NCBI GenBank assembly: GCA_964655355.1
Contig: CAZZMD010000003.1
Coordinates: 62,001 to 126,000 of the forward strand
Direction of reading: 5' to 3'
Length of the DNA stretch: 64,000 nt
Source of the DNA: CALGDE01 sp964655355
GTDB lineage: Bacteria; Cyanobacteriota; Cyanobacteriia; CACIAM-69d
Below the pieces are notes generated by a model, which made no database searches, was not told the DNA's origin, and saw only the letters and a program-made list of their open reading frames with translations. A program made the translations under genes and the position numbers. Shown piece after piece: positions 16,414-25,733 of this stretch (within the stretch, counting starts at the first letter, position 1; every line of letters starts with the position of its first letter).

Positions 16414-19400
16414 ATGTTCAAGGCGGTGTGTGATGGGCTAGTGGCCCATGATCAGACAGGAACGGTGGCGGGGCTTACCCCCCTGGAGCACAACATTTTA
16501 AAGGCGGCTTGGGATCAGGAGAGCTATCGCATCGTTGCTCAACGGCTCTATCTGACGGAAGGGCACGTTAAGGATGTGGCGTCGGCCCTGTGGAAGCGGT
16601 TGACGGCGGCGTTGGATCTCCCGTTGAGTAAGCGCACCTTTCGGGGGCTGATGGAGCAGCATTGGGGCGATCGCCTCCGGCTCCAGACGGAGATTCCATT
16701 GCCGGCCACATCCTCCTCAACGGTGACCAGTTGGGCCGATGCCCCGGCGGTGGATCGGTTTTATGGGCGGGAAACGGAGCAACACACTTTAAAAAAATGG
16801 CTGATTCGGGATCGCTGTCGTCTGGTCGCCCTGCTTGGCTTGGGCGGTATTGGTAAGACGGTGTTGGCGACGACGGTAGGGCGGGCGATCGCCGATGAAT
16901 TTGAGGTGGTGATTTGGCGATCGCTAATCAATGCTCCACCGATTCAAGATTTCCTGCATCGATTACTGGTGTTTCTCACCCAATCAATCCATGCCCCATC
17001 GATCCCAGTCCCAGCGACCTCAGGAAACGATTTTGAAACCCAGCTATTGACGCTGCTCGAGGTCTTACAAACCCATCGCTGTCTCATTATTCTCGACAAC
17101 GTTGAAACGGTATTGTCCTCGCGATCGCCGTCTTTAAACCGGTCAGAATTTTCGGAGTTTTCAGAATCTGACGCCTATGACCAATTGTTTCGACGGCTGG
17201 GGGAAGCGGCCCACCAAAGTTGTTTGCTGATCACCAGTCGGGAAAAACCACCGGTGATCGCCCGATTGGATGGTCCCCATGCCCCTGTCCGCACCTTATT
17301 TCTCGAGGGGCTGACGCCGGCCACCGCGCGATCCCTGTTGGAAGGGCTGCAATCCTTCGACGCTTCCCCCGAAGATTGGCAGCGGTTGCTTGATCCTTAC
17401 CAAGGGCATCCACTGGTATTGGAACTGCTGGCAAAACATATTGATGAGGCTTTTTGGGGGGATGTGGCAGCTTTTCTGGAGCAAGATCAACGGATTTTTG
17501 GTGACCTAGAACGGCTGTTGCAATGGCACTTTGCGCGGCTGTCCCCCCCAGAACAACTCCTCCTGTTCTGGCTCGCGGTATATCGGCACCCCGTATCCCT
17601 CGCTCAGCTTCGCAACGATTGGCGATCGCCCCATGCCCTCGGCTCCACCCTGCAATCCCTCCAACGGCGGTTGCCTCTGGTTCGCAAAAATCAAGGGGTC
17701 ACCCTACAGCCGGTGTTACTGGAATATGTCACGGCGCAACTGATAACGGACGCCAGTCAGGCATTGCTCCAGGGAGATTTGGCAGCTCTGGATCGGGTGT
17801 GTCTCCTGCAAGCCTCTGCCCTCGATGAACGACGGGCCATCCAACGGCGGGTCATTCTGCGGGTCGTGGGCGATCGCTGTCTTACCCAATGCCCTAAGCC
17901 CCAGCTTATTAATCATTGTTTTGCTCTGCTTGAGCAGTTTCGGCGATCGCCCCATTCCGGCTATGGCGCTGGCAATGTTTTGAACCTGCTGATTGTTCTG
18001 GAGGCAGATTTACGGCAGCGGGATTTTACGAGGCTCACGTTGCGGGAGGTGGATTTACAGGGCTGCATACTTCAGCACAGCGATTTTTCTGGCTGTCATT
18101 TTGATCGGATGGCTTTAACCCAACCTATCCAGGCAATTTTGAGCGCCGTCGCGAGCCCCGATGATCGTTGGTTCGCCGCCGGCAGTTCCGATGGCAGTAT
18201 TCAAATCTATGACGCCGATACCACGGACCAACACCACACCCTGAGCGATCGCCATAGTCAAGCCTGGGTCTATGGTCTGGCGTTTGATGCCACGGGGACC
18301 GTCCTGGTCAGCAGTGGCTTAGACCAAATATTGCGGGTTTGGCACCGTGACACTGGGCAATGCTTGCAACGGCATCACCTAGACAGTCCAGCAGTGAAGA
18401 TTGCCTTTGATGGGGTGCACTGCCGTTGGGTGATGGGGCATGTGACTGGGCAAGTGCGGGTATGGGCGGCACAGGAAGGGGGCCTGCCAGATATGACCCA
18501 ACCGGTGTTGGCGTGGACTGCCCATAGGGGTGCCATGTATGGGATGGCTATGGATCGGGACGGTAGGGTGCTGGTGACCGGCAGCGATGAGGGTCAAGTG
18601 TGCCTGTGGGATCTAGGGACGGGGCAATTACGGCTGGCGTTGCCCCAGCAACTCGGTCGGATGCGGGCGATCGCCCTCAACCCCGCTGGAAATTGCATCG
18701 CCACCGTCAGCGAAAACCACACGATTACCCTGTGGAATGGGGAGACGGGGCAACAACGGCTAACCCTGCGGGGGCATGGGGCGGCGGTGAAAGCACTGCA
18801 ATTTCATGGGACGGAACCATGGTTGATCAGTGCGGCCTATGACGATACGGTGCGGGTATGGGATGTAGATACAGGGCAATGCGTCAAAGTGTTGATGAGC
18901 CCCGGTTCCCAGCGCCTAGACGTGATGGCCGTGGCGGGCGATCGCCTGATGGTGGGCAGCAAAGATCAAACCCTGCAATTTTGGGATTTATCCACCGGGC
19001 AATGTGGGCGATCGCTCCAGGGGTTTGTGTGCGGCACCAAAGCACTGGTGTTCGCGGATCAAGGCAAAACCCTCCTTAGCAGCGGTCTAGACCATTACAT
19101 TTGGCAGTGGAATTTAGCGGACCTGGATTCGTCCCGATCAAAGCCCCAAGCAGCGCCCCAATTTTGGAAGCAGCATCACAGTAATGTTTGGGCCTTGGCG
19201 ATCAGTCCAGACGCTCCTCAACGGCGACGGCTCTTGGCGAGCGGGGATTACAACGGTGTGGTCACCCTGTGGGATGTGGCGGACCAATACCCCCTACGGA
19301 CCTGGACTGCCCATTCAGATATGATTCGGGCGATCGCCTTTTCCCCCCATCAACCCTGGGTTGCCACCGCCAGTGCCGATGCCCTTATCAAGATTTGGGA

Positions 19401-20133
19401 TACGGGCACGGGGGAATGCCGACACACCCTACGGGGTCATAGGGGCATGGTCCAGGCGTTAGCATTTTTGCCCCAGGGCGATCACCTGGTAAGCGGTGGC
19501 AATGACGGCACAATCCGGATATGGCATGGATTGACCGGAATATTACTAAACACCTGGAGGGTCAGTGAGGCGGCAGATGCTATTCAGACTTTGGCGCTCC
19601 ATCCCACTCACCCCCACGTGGTGACGGGAGATAGTCGAGGGATTATCAAATTATGGAATTGGGAAACGGGAGACTGTTTGGCGATCACGCCAGGACACCG
19701 CAATTTAATTTGGTCCGTCGCCATCAGTTCCGATGGCCAATGGATTGCCAGCGGTAGCCAGGACCAAACCCTACGCCTGTGGCAGCTATCACCGAAGACC
19801 CACCAGCCTTCAACCTCGCTCATAAATGTCGCAACCTTTTCACACGAGATGGCCGTCGGAGCGGTGGCATTTGATCCGACCGGTGGAAAGATCGTGGGGG
19901 GCTGTTTGAATGAGACGCTGCACATTTACAATGTTGCCACCCAAAGGCGCGATCGCATCCTTACCATTCCTCGTCCCTATGAAGGCATGAATCTCCAGAG
20001 AACCACAGGTCTCAGCGCGGCGCAGTGGGAAATGCTCCAGAGATTAGGGGCGACGCCCTCAGGGGGGCGGGCGCTTCTTCAAACCAGCCCGTCAAAACAG
20101 TCCCTAAAACGAGGCCCTAATGGGAGGATCTGA
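16414..20133 (+). CDS. STAND NTPase: N-terminal HTH, NB-ARC ATPase, WD40 propellers
   Basis: About 1239 residues from the ATG at 16414, which has GGAG 11 bases upstream. Upstream in-frame starts at 16342 (GTG) and 16354 are possible. The first 85 residues form a helical HTH (LTPLEHNILKAAWDQESYR ... HVKDVASALWKRL) of the type found at the N-terminus of cyanobacterial STAND proteins and vWA-MoxR-associated proteins. The NB-ARC ATPase has Walker A GLGGIGKT and Walker B LIILDN. A helical arm and a short pentapeptide-like stretch (REVDLQGCILQHSDFSGC) follow. About 14 WD40 repeats fill the C-terminal half. This is the architecture of signal-gated oligomerising NTPases. No effector domain is visible, so the partner may be another protein of the island. 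Confidence 0.85.
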   Translation: MFKAVCDGLVAHDQTGTVAGLTPLEHNILKAAWDQESYRIVAQRLYLTEGHVKDVASALWKRLTAALDLPLSKRTFRGLMEQHWGDRLRLQTEIPLPATSSSTVTSWADAPAVDRFYGRETEQHTLKKWLIRDRCRLVALLGLGGIGKTVLATTVGRAIADEFEVVIWRSLINAPPIQDFLHRLLVFLTQSIHAPSIPVPATSGNDFETQLLTLLEVLQTHRCLIILDNVETVLSSRSPSLNRSEFSEFSESDAYDQLFRRLGEAAHQSCLLITSREKPPVIARLDGPHAPVRTLFLEGLTPATARSLLEGLQSFDASPEDWQRLLDPYQGHPLVLELLAKHIDEAFWGDVAAFLEQDQRIFGDLERLLQWHFARLSPPEQLLLFWLAVYRHPVSLAQLRNDWRSPHALGSTLQSLQRRLPLVRKNQGVTLQPVLLEYVTAQLITDASQALLQGDLAALDRVCLLQASALDERRAIQRRVILRVVGDRCLTQCPKPQLINHCFALLEQFRRSPHSGYGAGNVLNLLIVLEADLRQRDFTRLTLREVDLQGCILQHSDFSGCHFDRMALTQPIQAILSAVASPDDRWFAAGSSDGSIQIYDADTTDQHHTLSDRHSQAWVYGLAFDATGTVLVSSGLDQILRVWHRDTGQCLQRHHLDSPAVKIAFDGVHCRWVMGHVTGQVRVWAAQEGGLPDMTQPVLAWTAHRGAMYGMAMDRDGRVLVTGSDEGQVCLWDLGTGQLRLALPQQLGRMRAIALNPAGNCIATVSENHTITLWNGETGQQRLTLRGHGAAVKALQFHGTEPWLISAAYDDTVRVWDVDTGQCVKVLMSPGSQRLDVMAVAGDRLMVGSKDQTLQFWDLSTGQCGRSLQGFVCGTKALVFADQGKTLLSSGLDHYIWQWNLADLDSSRSKPQAAPQFWKQHHSNVWALAISPDAPQRRRLLASGDYNGVVTLWDVADQYPLRTWTAHSDMIRAIAFSPHQPWVATASADALIKIWDTGTGECRHTLRGHRGMVQALAFLPQGDHLVSGGNDGTIRIWHGLTGILLNTWRVSEAADAIQTLALHPTHPHVVTGDSRGIIKLWNWETGDCLAITPGHRNLIWSVAISSDGQWIASGSQDQTLRLWQLSPKTHQPSTSLINVATFSHEMAVGAVAFDPTGGKIVGGCLNETLHIYNVATQRRDRILTIPRPYEGMNLQRTTGLSAAQWEMLQRLGATPSGGRALLQTSPSKQSLKRGPNGRI

Positions 20134-20558
20134 AGGGGCTTTATCCCGCGTTTCAAAGGGACCCGTAGCGCGATCGCGATCAACTCGGGCTGACAGCACA
20201 CCTATTGGCAGACATCATCAGGTTTGGCGTCGCGCCATCTTCATCATTCAAGGAGGACTATAGCCTACCCCCGACAAGTGCTAGAGGAAACTACAACACA
20301 ATCGAGTCAGCAATGATTGAGACTTCAACGAAATATTGAGAACCATATCTTTTTCGCAAGAATTTCGCCATTCTCTTGTTTATGATCTAGCCTCAAACTG
20401 GAAATATCTGCTGTTAAAGGGGGGACGTGGTCAGGACTTCACGGGTTAGTTTATAAGTCCTAATATGGAAGTATAAGTACCTAATATAGAAGCATAAATA
20501 TACTTTGGCTAACTAGTAGAAACCAACAGGAAACTAACAGGATTTGACGGTAGGGTAA
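20134..20558. other. AT-rich intergenic region at the start of the low-GC segment
   Basis: This 425-base gap holds no coding region I can support. Its GC content falls from left to right. It contains a direct repeat of about 21 bases (20452-20492) built on TATAAGT-CCTAATAT-GAAG, just before the GAF gene. A promoter for that gene presumably lies here, and the TATAAT-like repeats are candidates. Confidence 0.45.
20452..20500. repeat. Two AT-rich direct repeats upstream of the GAF gene
   Basis: TATAAGTCCTAATATGGAAG (20452-20471) is followed by a near copy with one insertion (20472-20492) and a partial third copy (ATAAATATAC). The array lies about 60-105 bases before the GAF-gene start, so it could be a regulatory direct repeat. 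Confidence 0.5.
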
Positions 20559-22217
20559 ATGACATACGAATCTTTGGGCGCGGACAAGTTGTTGGAGCAA
20601 GGAAATTCCATAATTGACTTCAAAACGACTGAGGAAAAAGAGTTCATAGAGATAATTGAACAAGAGATTCGTGATGCATCAAATGAGTACTTAAAGATAA
20701 GAGATTCTATCCTCGGCTTCAAGCGTGAGGCCAGCTCTACACAGCCCCGCTCTACGCAGCCTAGCTCTACACAACGACGAAAAGTTGATTCCTCACGCAT
20801 CCGCGAATCAAAGCGTGAGCTTATACAAAATGCCCTGGAGATAGTATGTGAGAGGCTGGAAGCTCAAACAGCCGCAGTATTTTTGTTTTCGAAAAGGGGA
20901 GTCCTGGAGCGCGCAGGCTTGTGTGGATTCGACAGAGATGGTCAGAGGTTATCTGATAACTGGTTTAAGGAAGAAAGTTATGAAGTAGGAGAGAGTTTTA
21001 CTGGCATGGCAGCAGAGGCCAAGTCAGGTTCAAAGTACGGGAGGATTCAGTATACGGATAATCTCAGTAGTCACAAGTTGAAAGTTAAGAATAGGGAAGG
21101 TTATATTTCAAAACTTGGCTCCCTTAATGATGCGATCGCAATACCTTTAAATGGACGCAATAAAACCTATGGAGTTTTAAGGGTACTCAATAAAGTGGAA
21201 ACGGATGGAACTGGCAAAGTCATTCCATCCCGAGCCTCATTCACAAAGGACGATGTAAAGCTTTTGCTATTTCTTGCCAATTACATCGCCAACATGTTGT
21301 CCAATTTTCGTAGAGATATTCAGACAGATATTTTCAAATATCTCAGCAGGTTATTAATTCAGCATCCTTACAATGTCGAAATCTCTGCAAAGGCGCTATA
21401 TCAAGAGATAGTCGACCTATTAGTAAAGAACCCTGAAACGGCTTTCAATGCAGGAATTCTCCGGTCCAAGGATAGAAAGACTTCAAAACTCAGCGTCGAG
21501 GCTGTATCTTTAATTGATGGCATTGATGACAATCGAAATGATAGTCCAAGAGTATTAACCAATGATCATTTTCTGGGGTTTGTAGACAAGAGCAAACAGT
21601 CGCTCATCCTCCGGAACATACAAGATGAACAGACTCTGCAGAAATTTACCAATAGGGATTGGATTAAAAGGAACAAGTTCAAATCTTTTGGGTGTTTTCC
21701 TCTAATTTCGAAAGATGAAGTTGTGGGCACCTTCTCCCTATATACTGGATACAATTATGACTTCCACGTCGACAGTATTGACTTTCTACAAGGTATTTCT
21801 GACCTAATTGCTGCTTTCATGCTAGAGCTCAAAGCGGGATCTTTGTACGAATCTTTGATTAAGGAATTAAATGGAAGCCTGGACGTTGCTACAGGTATGA
21901 ATAAGCCCAAACCAAGTGGAGAAGAAATTATTTCGTCTAGATTTTGTGCCCTTGCAGAGCAGTGGAAAGCCGAGACAATCAGAATTCCTTCCATCAATCG
22001 TAAAATGATGCATCCCGCTTATCAGCAAATTATTGGACTAGGGGAAGCAGCCATACCATTCATCCTTGAAGATCTTGATAAACAACCTGAACACTGGTTC
22101 TGGGCTTTAAGAGCTATTACAGGTGACAATCCTGTGGAGGAAAAATACCAAGGTAATATAGGAATTATGACAGAAGCTTGGCTTAATTGGGGTCGAGAAA
22201 AGGGCTATACTCGGTAA
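20559..22217 (+). CDS. Two-GAF-domain protein with a C-terminal helical domain
   Basis: A 552-residue protein. A short N-terminal helix leads to a linker of three STQP-type pentapeptide repeats (about residues 59-73). The first GAF domain spans about 85-250 and the second about 275-425. The C-terminal domain of about 90 residues (SRFCALAEQWKAET ... HPAYQQIIGLGEAAIPFIL ... HWFWALRAITGDNP) is a conserved HEAT-like module. From memory it often sits beside DUF7689-type genes, as it does here. GAF domains bind small ligands such as nucleotides, so a sensor role is inferred. Base composition is clearly lower in GC than the flanking genes, suggesting transfer. Confidence 0.8.
   Translation: MTYESLGADKLLEQGNSIIDFKTTEEKEFIEIIEQEIRDASNEYLKIRDSILGFKREASSTQPRSTQPSSTQRRKVDSSRIRESKRELIQNALEIVCERLEAQTAAVFLFSKRGVLERAGLCGFDRDGQRLSDNWFKEESYEVGESFTGMAAEAKSGSKYGRIQYTDNLSSHKLKVKNREGYISKLGSLNDAIAIPLNGRNKTYGVLRVLNKVETDGTGKVIPSRASFTKDDVKLLLFLANYIANMLSNFRRDIQTDIFKYLSRLLIQHPYNVEISAKALYQEIVDLLVKNPETAFNAGILRSKDRKTSKLSVEAVSLIDGIDDNRNDSPRVLTNDHFLGFVDKSKQSLILRNIQDEQTLQKFTNRDWIKRNKFKSFGCFPLISKDEVVGTFSLYTGYNYDFHVDSIDFLQGISDLIAAFMLELKAGSLYESLIKELNGSLDVATGMNKPKPSGEEIISSRFCALAEQWKAETIRIPSINRKMMHPAYQQIIGLGEAAIPFILEDLDKQPEHWFWALRAITGDNPVEEKYQGNIGIMTEAWLNWGREKGYTR
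20733..20777 (+). repeat. In-frame 15-base triplet repeat encoding an STQP linker
   Basis: Three 15-base units (starting AGCTCTACACAGCCC) encode SSTQP, RSTQP and SSTQR in the GAF protein. They form a flexible linker and are likely to vary in copy number between relatives. Confidence 0.8.
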
Positions 22218-22246
22218 TCAATTGTTGGCTAATTGGCTGAAAGCTT

Positions 22247-22690
22247 ATGTGTCAGTTCAGGGAATTTTTTCCAAACTTATCTGACGAGAATCTCCATCCA
22301 GACGTGAGCCCCCAAGATTCTACTTACAACGGAATAGCATATTCAGTTAGTAGAAGGGAGAAGGATCGCTACTGGTGGCCAGACGCATTGGGTGATTATT
22401 ATTGGCCCAGCAGCATTCCAAGGGAAGAAACCACAGAAGCATTTCTTACAATGTACTCTTCTTTGAATTATAAGCATTGTAAAAGCTCTGAATTAGAGGA
22501 AGGCATTGAGAAGGTAGCTATATATGTAGATGCGACTGGAACTCCAACGCATGCAGCCAGGCAGGCAGAAGATGGTTATTGGGAAAGCAAAATAATTCAT
22601 GCTGAGGATATACGTCATGCGACTCCTCAATGTTTAGAGGGTGAAATATTTGGCAAAGTGTGGATGATCTTATGTCGCCGCCGAACATAA
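22247..22690 (+). CDS. DUF7689-like protein with the expected catalytic Cys replaced
   Basis: A 147-residue protein 29 bases downstream of the GAF gene and probably co-transcribed with it. It carries the signature blocks of a widespread family: FFPNL, YN-IAYS, RYWWPDALGDYYWP, PREETTEAF, EEGIEKVAIYVD, GTPTHAARQ and DGYWESKI. From memory, family members have YNCIAWA, where the Cys pairs with the His of THAARQ, like a papain/NlpC-type dyad. Here the Cys position is Gly29, while His102 is kept. That suggests a catalytically dead copy or a different role. The gene is low in GC. Confidence 0.7.
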   Translation: MCQFREFFPNLSDENLHPDVSPQDSTYNGIAYSVSRREKDRYWWPDALGDYYWPSSIPREETTEAFLTMYSSLNYKHCKSSELEEGIEKVAIYVDATGTPTHAARQAEDGYWESKIIHAEDIRHATPQCLEGEIFGKVWMILCRRRT

Positions 22691-22901
22691 ATATATATTG
22701 CTGACACCAGCAGAGCAAAGATTTATGGGAATCAGTGAATTTTCTGTCGCAGGTTCCCTTAGTGAGTCTATTTTCCGGCGAAATTCATTATTAAATAAGA
22801 CCTTTCTATGGTTCTTAAATGATCGCCCCGCAAGGGAAGCGAAAATCTGATCACCCCTGTCATCTCCAGCTGGAGGTGTGATCTTCACTTCGTCCCAGTT
22901 A

Positions 22902-25733
22902 CTATGCTAAAAACGATGCAAACTCTCGCTCTTCGCCATCAAAATATAGCCTTATATCTGGATTGAAGAGTGCATCCAGAGTCCGCTTCAAGGTATCGAT
23001 ACTTTCCTCTAAAGGGAGTCTTCTCTCATTATCTATTTCGCTTTGAGTATCATCTCTATCATTCCAATTTACGCGAAGCAACTGTGTGTACAGTGAGAAG
23101 AGTAGAGGTAATTCAATATTCATTGGTCCAATATTTCCTCGCGAGTTTATGAGCGAGATTGGACATACCATTGTTAGCCACTTTGATCCCGGAGCAAAGA
23201 ATGCTGGAAATATTTGCTTTATATCTTCAATTACTTCACTAATATTTCTGTCACGGCAAAGATCATACTTCGTAATGGCAATTACTATTGAAGGAGCATT
23301 TTCCTTCACAAAGGAAGTATGGTTGACTGATCTAAGAAGTCTGCTGGCACCAGTCACATCAGCAGTTTCAAATACATCTCTATCTTGCTGCAGGAATTCC
23401 GCAGAAATAAAAATAATCATGCATGAGGCATCACCTAAATAATTTTGAAATGTATTTAATTCATCTTGATAAAGCTCTCTTTCAGATACACTTAATTCAT
23501 CAATCAAGCCCCCCCTGTAATCAGTGAGCGACAAGGAACATATTTTTTGGCGCATTCCAAATAGTAGATCAAAATGGTATGAAGTAGTCTCCTGTGTTAT
23601 GTCTAGCCATCCAGTACCTGTACTTGAAGCACTCCGAATATCATTCCATTGGCGTCGAAGACTACGGTGATGCTCGGCATTCGAAGCAAGCAGCTGTAAC
23701 CCTGTATTAGTGCCAATCGACATGCATTGATATAGAGCTGAAATATAGGATGTTTTACCAGATGCCCTATGACCGAACATTACTATTGTGGAATGAGTAC
23801 TTGCTTCAGACACAAAGTCATCAACTCCAGTTACCTCAAAAGTTTCAAATTCGAAAGGCTCAAGAGCAATCGGTGAGGTGTCACGCTCAAACACCGCCAC
23901 ATCAAATTCAATTGTTTCTAGCTGAATTTCATTGCGATCGCCGCGCTTACGGACCGTGACCGTTCCCGTTTGCTCTGGGTCGTAACTGTTAGCCACTGCG
24001 GCATACTCTCCCCCCATTCGACGCAATACGCTGAGCCCAATATTGGCAAAGGGTAATGCTGTATCCCGCAACTCACTCTCTTCCTGGATATCCCCCAATA
24101 ACGCCTCAAAGCTTTTGGGAGCGAGCCCTAATCGCTGACAAATCGACTCCGAAAGCACGTCCAAAACCCGCTCCGTCTGACTCCTGGATGCTCCACCCAG
24201 CAAGATGTCTCGCACGCGCTGGTCCGGCTCCACAGACTCATCGCCAAAGAACGCGTAACGACATGCCGATTCCTCTTTACCATCTACCCGCCGCAATAGC
24301 CCGCTCAGCAGCACCTCTGCCACATGGTGTTGCCGGACTTCCTCATCAAACTCTTCCCGAAATTCCTGGCGCAGCAAATCAATCACCGGCAAACTCACCG
24401 GCGTCGCAGCCATTAACATCGCCAGTTGTAACACCGTCGGCTTCGCATTCGCCCGGAATTGCCGCACTCGCTCCAATGCGGTCGGTTCAGAAATTGCGAT
24501 CGCCGGACTTTCATCCTCTGCTGGGTCAACAACGGGCGATCGCCGAGACTTGCGGGGCACCAAATCAAAGACCCGACCGGGCACCGTCACCTCTCCCCGT
24601 CCGGCGATCGTCCGCGCCCAATCCTCCAACGAATCCGCCTCTAGGGTCACCACAGGCACATTCAACAGCCCTTGCCCTCTCCGGCGTATCAGCCGTCTGG
24701 GTAATCCGGTTACCGCTAACTGCCGATTGGTTACCCCAGGGGATAGGGCCCCAAATCGGGCTGCCTGCCCCCGTCCCAACGCCGTCCGTGACCATAATCG
24801 AGCTGGGAACATCTGGAGAATCGCTACCGGTTGAGCTTTCCCCCAGAGCCCCAACCAGTCGTAAATATTCCCGGGCTGGGCGATCGCCCCAGAGCGCCAT
24901 AGGGGCGAAACACAATCTGAAACCACCCAAATAATCCGCCGCCCGCTAGCATCAATCAATTCTTTGGGATTGCGAGGTCTTGCGCCAAGTTTAGAGACGC
25001 CATCCGGCAACTCCGCCGACCGTTGAAAATGCCCCTGCCACCCGCGAAGCAATACCGGGCATCCGTCGTTCTCCGCTTCTGTTTTTGTTGCCAGCCGCCA
25101 GGTACGGATCGTGCGGAACGCCCCCTGATATTCCACCAAATGCTTCAGCTCGGCGATCGCCCGTTCCCAAATTGCCGTAGTTTTGCTAGCCTCAATCACC
25201 AAATCTAATTCCAACCAACGCTCCTGGCGGGGGTGGGTCACCGGAATCCAGACCTCCGTGTCAGCAATGCGCTGTACCGTAGCACTCTCGTCCAAATCAA
25301 AGCGACTCCGCGATGGTTCCTTACGCATCAACGGCCGCAGGGCACGGGCTAAATCACGGCGGGTACGCAAGGCCGGGGCTGCGGGTACGGAAAAGGGTAT
25401 TCCCTGGGGGCGCTCCGGCTTCCCGCTCGTCCCCTCATGATTTGCCCCCGTTGGCTCCTGGATGGGTAGACGTGGCTCTTCGGGCTGCGGCGCTTCATCA
25501 ACAGTTTCGACGGGATCACCCGTGGGAGTCCTTTGAGGTTGCTCCTCTTCCTCCTCCGTAGGGGAAGATACTTCTCTTTCCTCAGCCTGTTGGGACGCCA
25601 GAATCGACGCCAACCAGAGCATGTCGGCAAGGTCGATCGCATCAAAATCAAGCTGACTTGCGTTTAAGGTGTCCGCGATTGGCTCGATGTTGAATCGATC
25701 TGCTGATCTTCGCTGCTGCTCAGGTGCTTCCAC
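22902..25733 (-). CDS. SAV_2336-type vWA-like protein fused to a C-terminal GTPase
   Basis: 943 residues from a GTG at 25733, which overlaps the MoxR gene by 70 bases. An ATG at 25622 is the alternative, but it would remove the DLADMLWLASIL helix typical of the family start. Residues 120-380 match the SAV_2336 N-terminal, vWA-like domain (RTRRDLARALRPL, ERWLELDLVIEAS, WVVSDCVSPLWRSGAI). Residues 415-600 are the helical extension (LAMLMAATPVSLPVIDLL, AEVLLSGLLRR). After TIEFDVAVFERD comes a P-loop GTPase: Walker A GHRASGKT at 654-661, DxxG in LTDYRGG at 736-742, and G4 motif TKYD at 821-824. GC content drops sharply at the start of the GTPase. It is the last gene of the VMAP operon. Confidence 0.85.
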   Translation of the reverse strand: MEAPEQQRRSADRFNIEPIADTLNASQLDFDAIDLADMLWLASILASQQAEEREVSSPTEEEEEQPQRTPTGDPVETVDEAPQPEEPRLPIQEPTGANHEGTSGKPERPQGIPFSVPAAPALRTRRDLARALRPLMRKEPSRSRFDLDESATVQRIADTEVWIPVTHPRQERWLELDLVIEASKTTAIWERAIAELKHLVEYQGAFRTIRTWRLATKTEAENDGCPVLLRGWQGHFQRSAELPDGVSKLGARPRNPKELIDASGRRIIWVVSDCVSPLWRSGAIAQPGNIYDWLGLWGKAQPVAILQMFPARLWSRTALGRGQAARFGALSPGVTNRQLAVTGLPRRLIRRRGQGLLNVPVVTLEADSLEDWARTIAGRGEVTVPGRVFDLVPRKSRRSPVVDPAEDESPAIAISEPTALERVRQFRANAKPTVLQLAMLMAATPVSLPVIDLLRQEFREEFDEEVRQHHVAEVLLSGLLRRVDGKEESACRYAFFGDESVEPDQRVRDILLGGASRSQTERVLDVLSESICQRLGLAPKSFEALLGDIQEESELRDTALPFANIGLSVLRRMGGEYAAVANSYDPEQTGTVTVRKRGDRNEIQLETIEFDVAVFERDTSPIALEPFEFETFEVTGVDDFVSEASTHSTIVMFGHRASGKTSYISALYQCMSIGTNTGLQLLASNAEHHRSLRRQWNDIRSASSTGTGWLDITQETTSYHFDLLFGMRQKICSLSLTDYRGGLIDELSVSERELYQDELNTFQNYLGDASCMIIFISAEFLQQDRDVFETADVTGASRLLRSVNHTSFVKENAPSIVIAITKYDLCRDRNISEVIEDIKQIFPAFFAPGSKWLTMVCPISLINSRGNIGPMNIELPLLFSLYTQLLRVNWNDRDDTQSEIDNERRLPLEESIDTLKRTLDALFNPDIRLYFDGEEREFASFLA

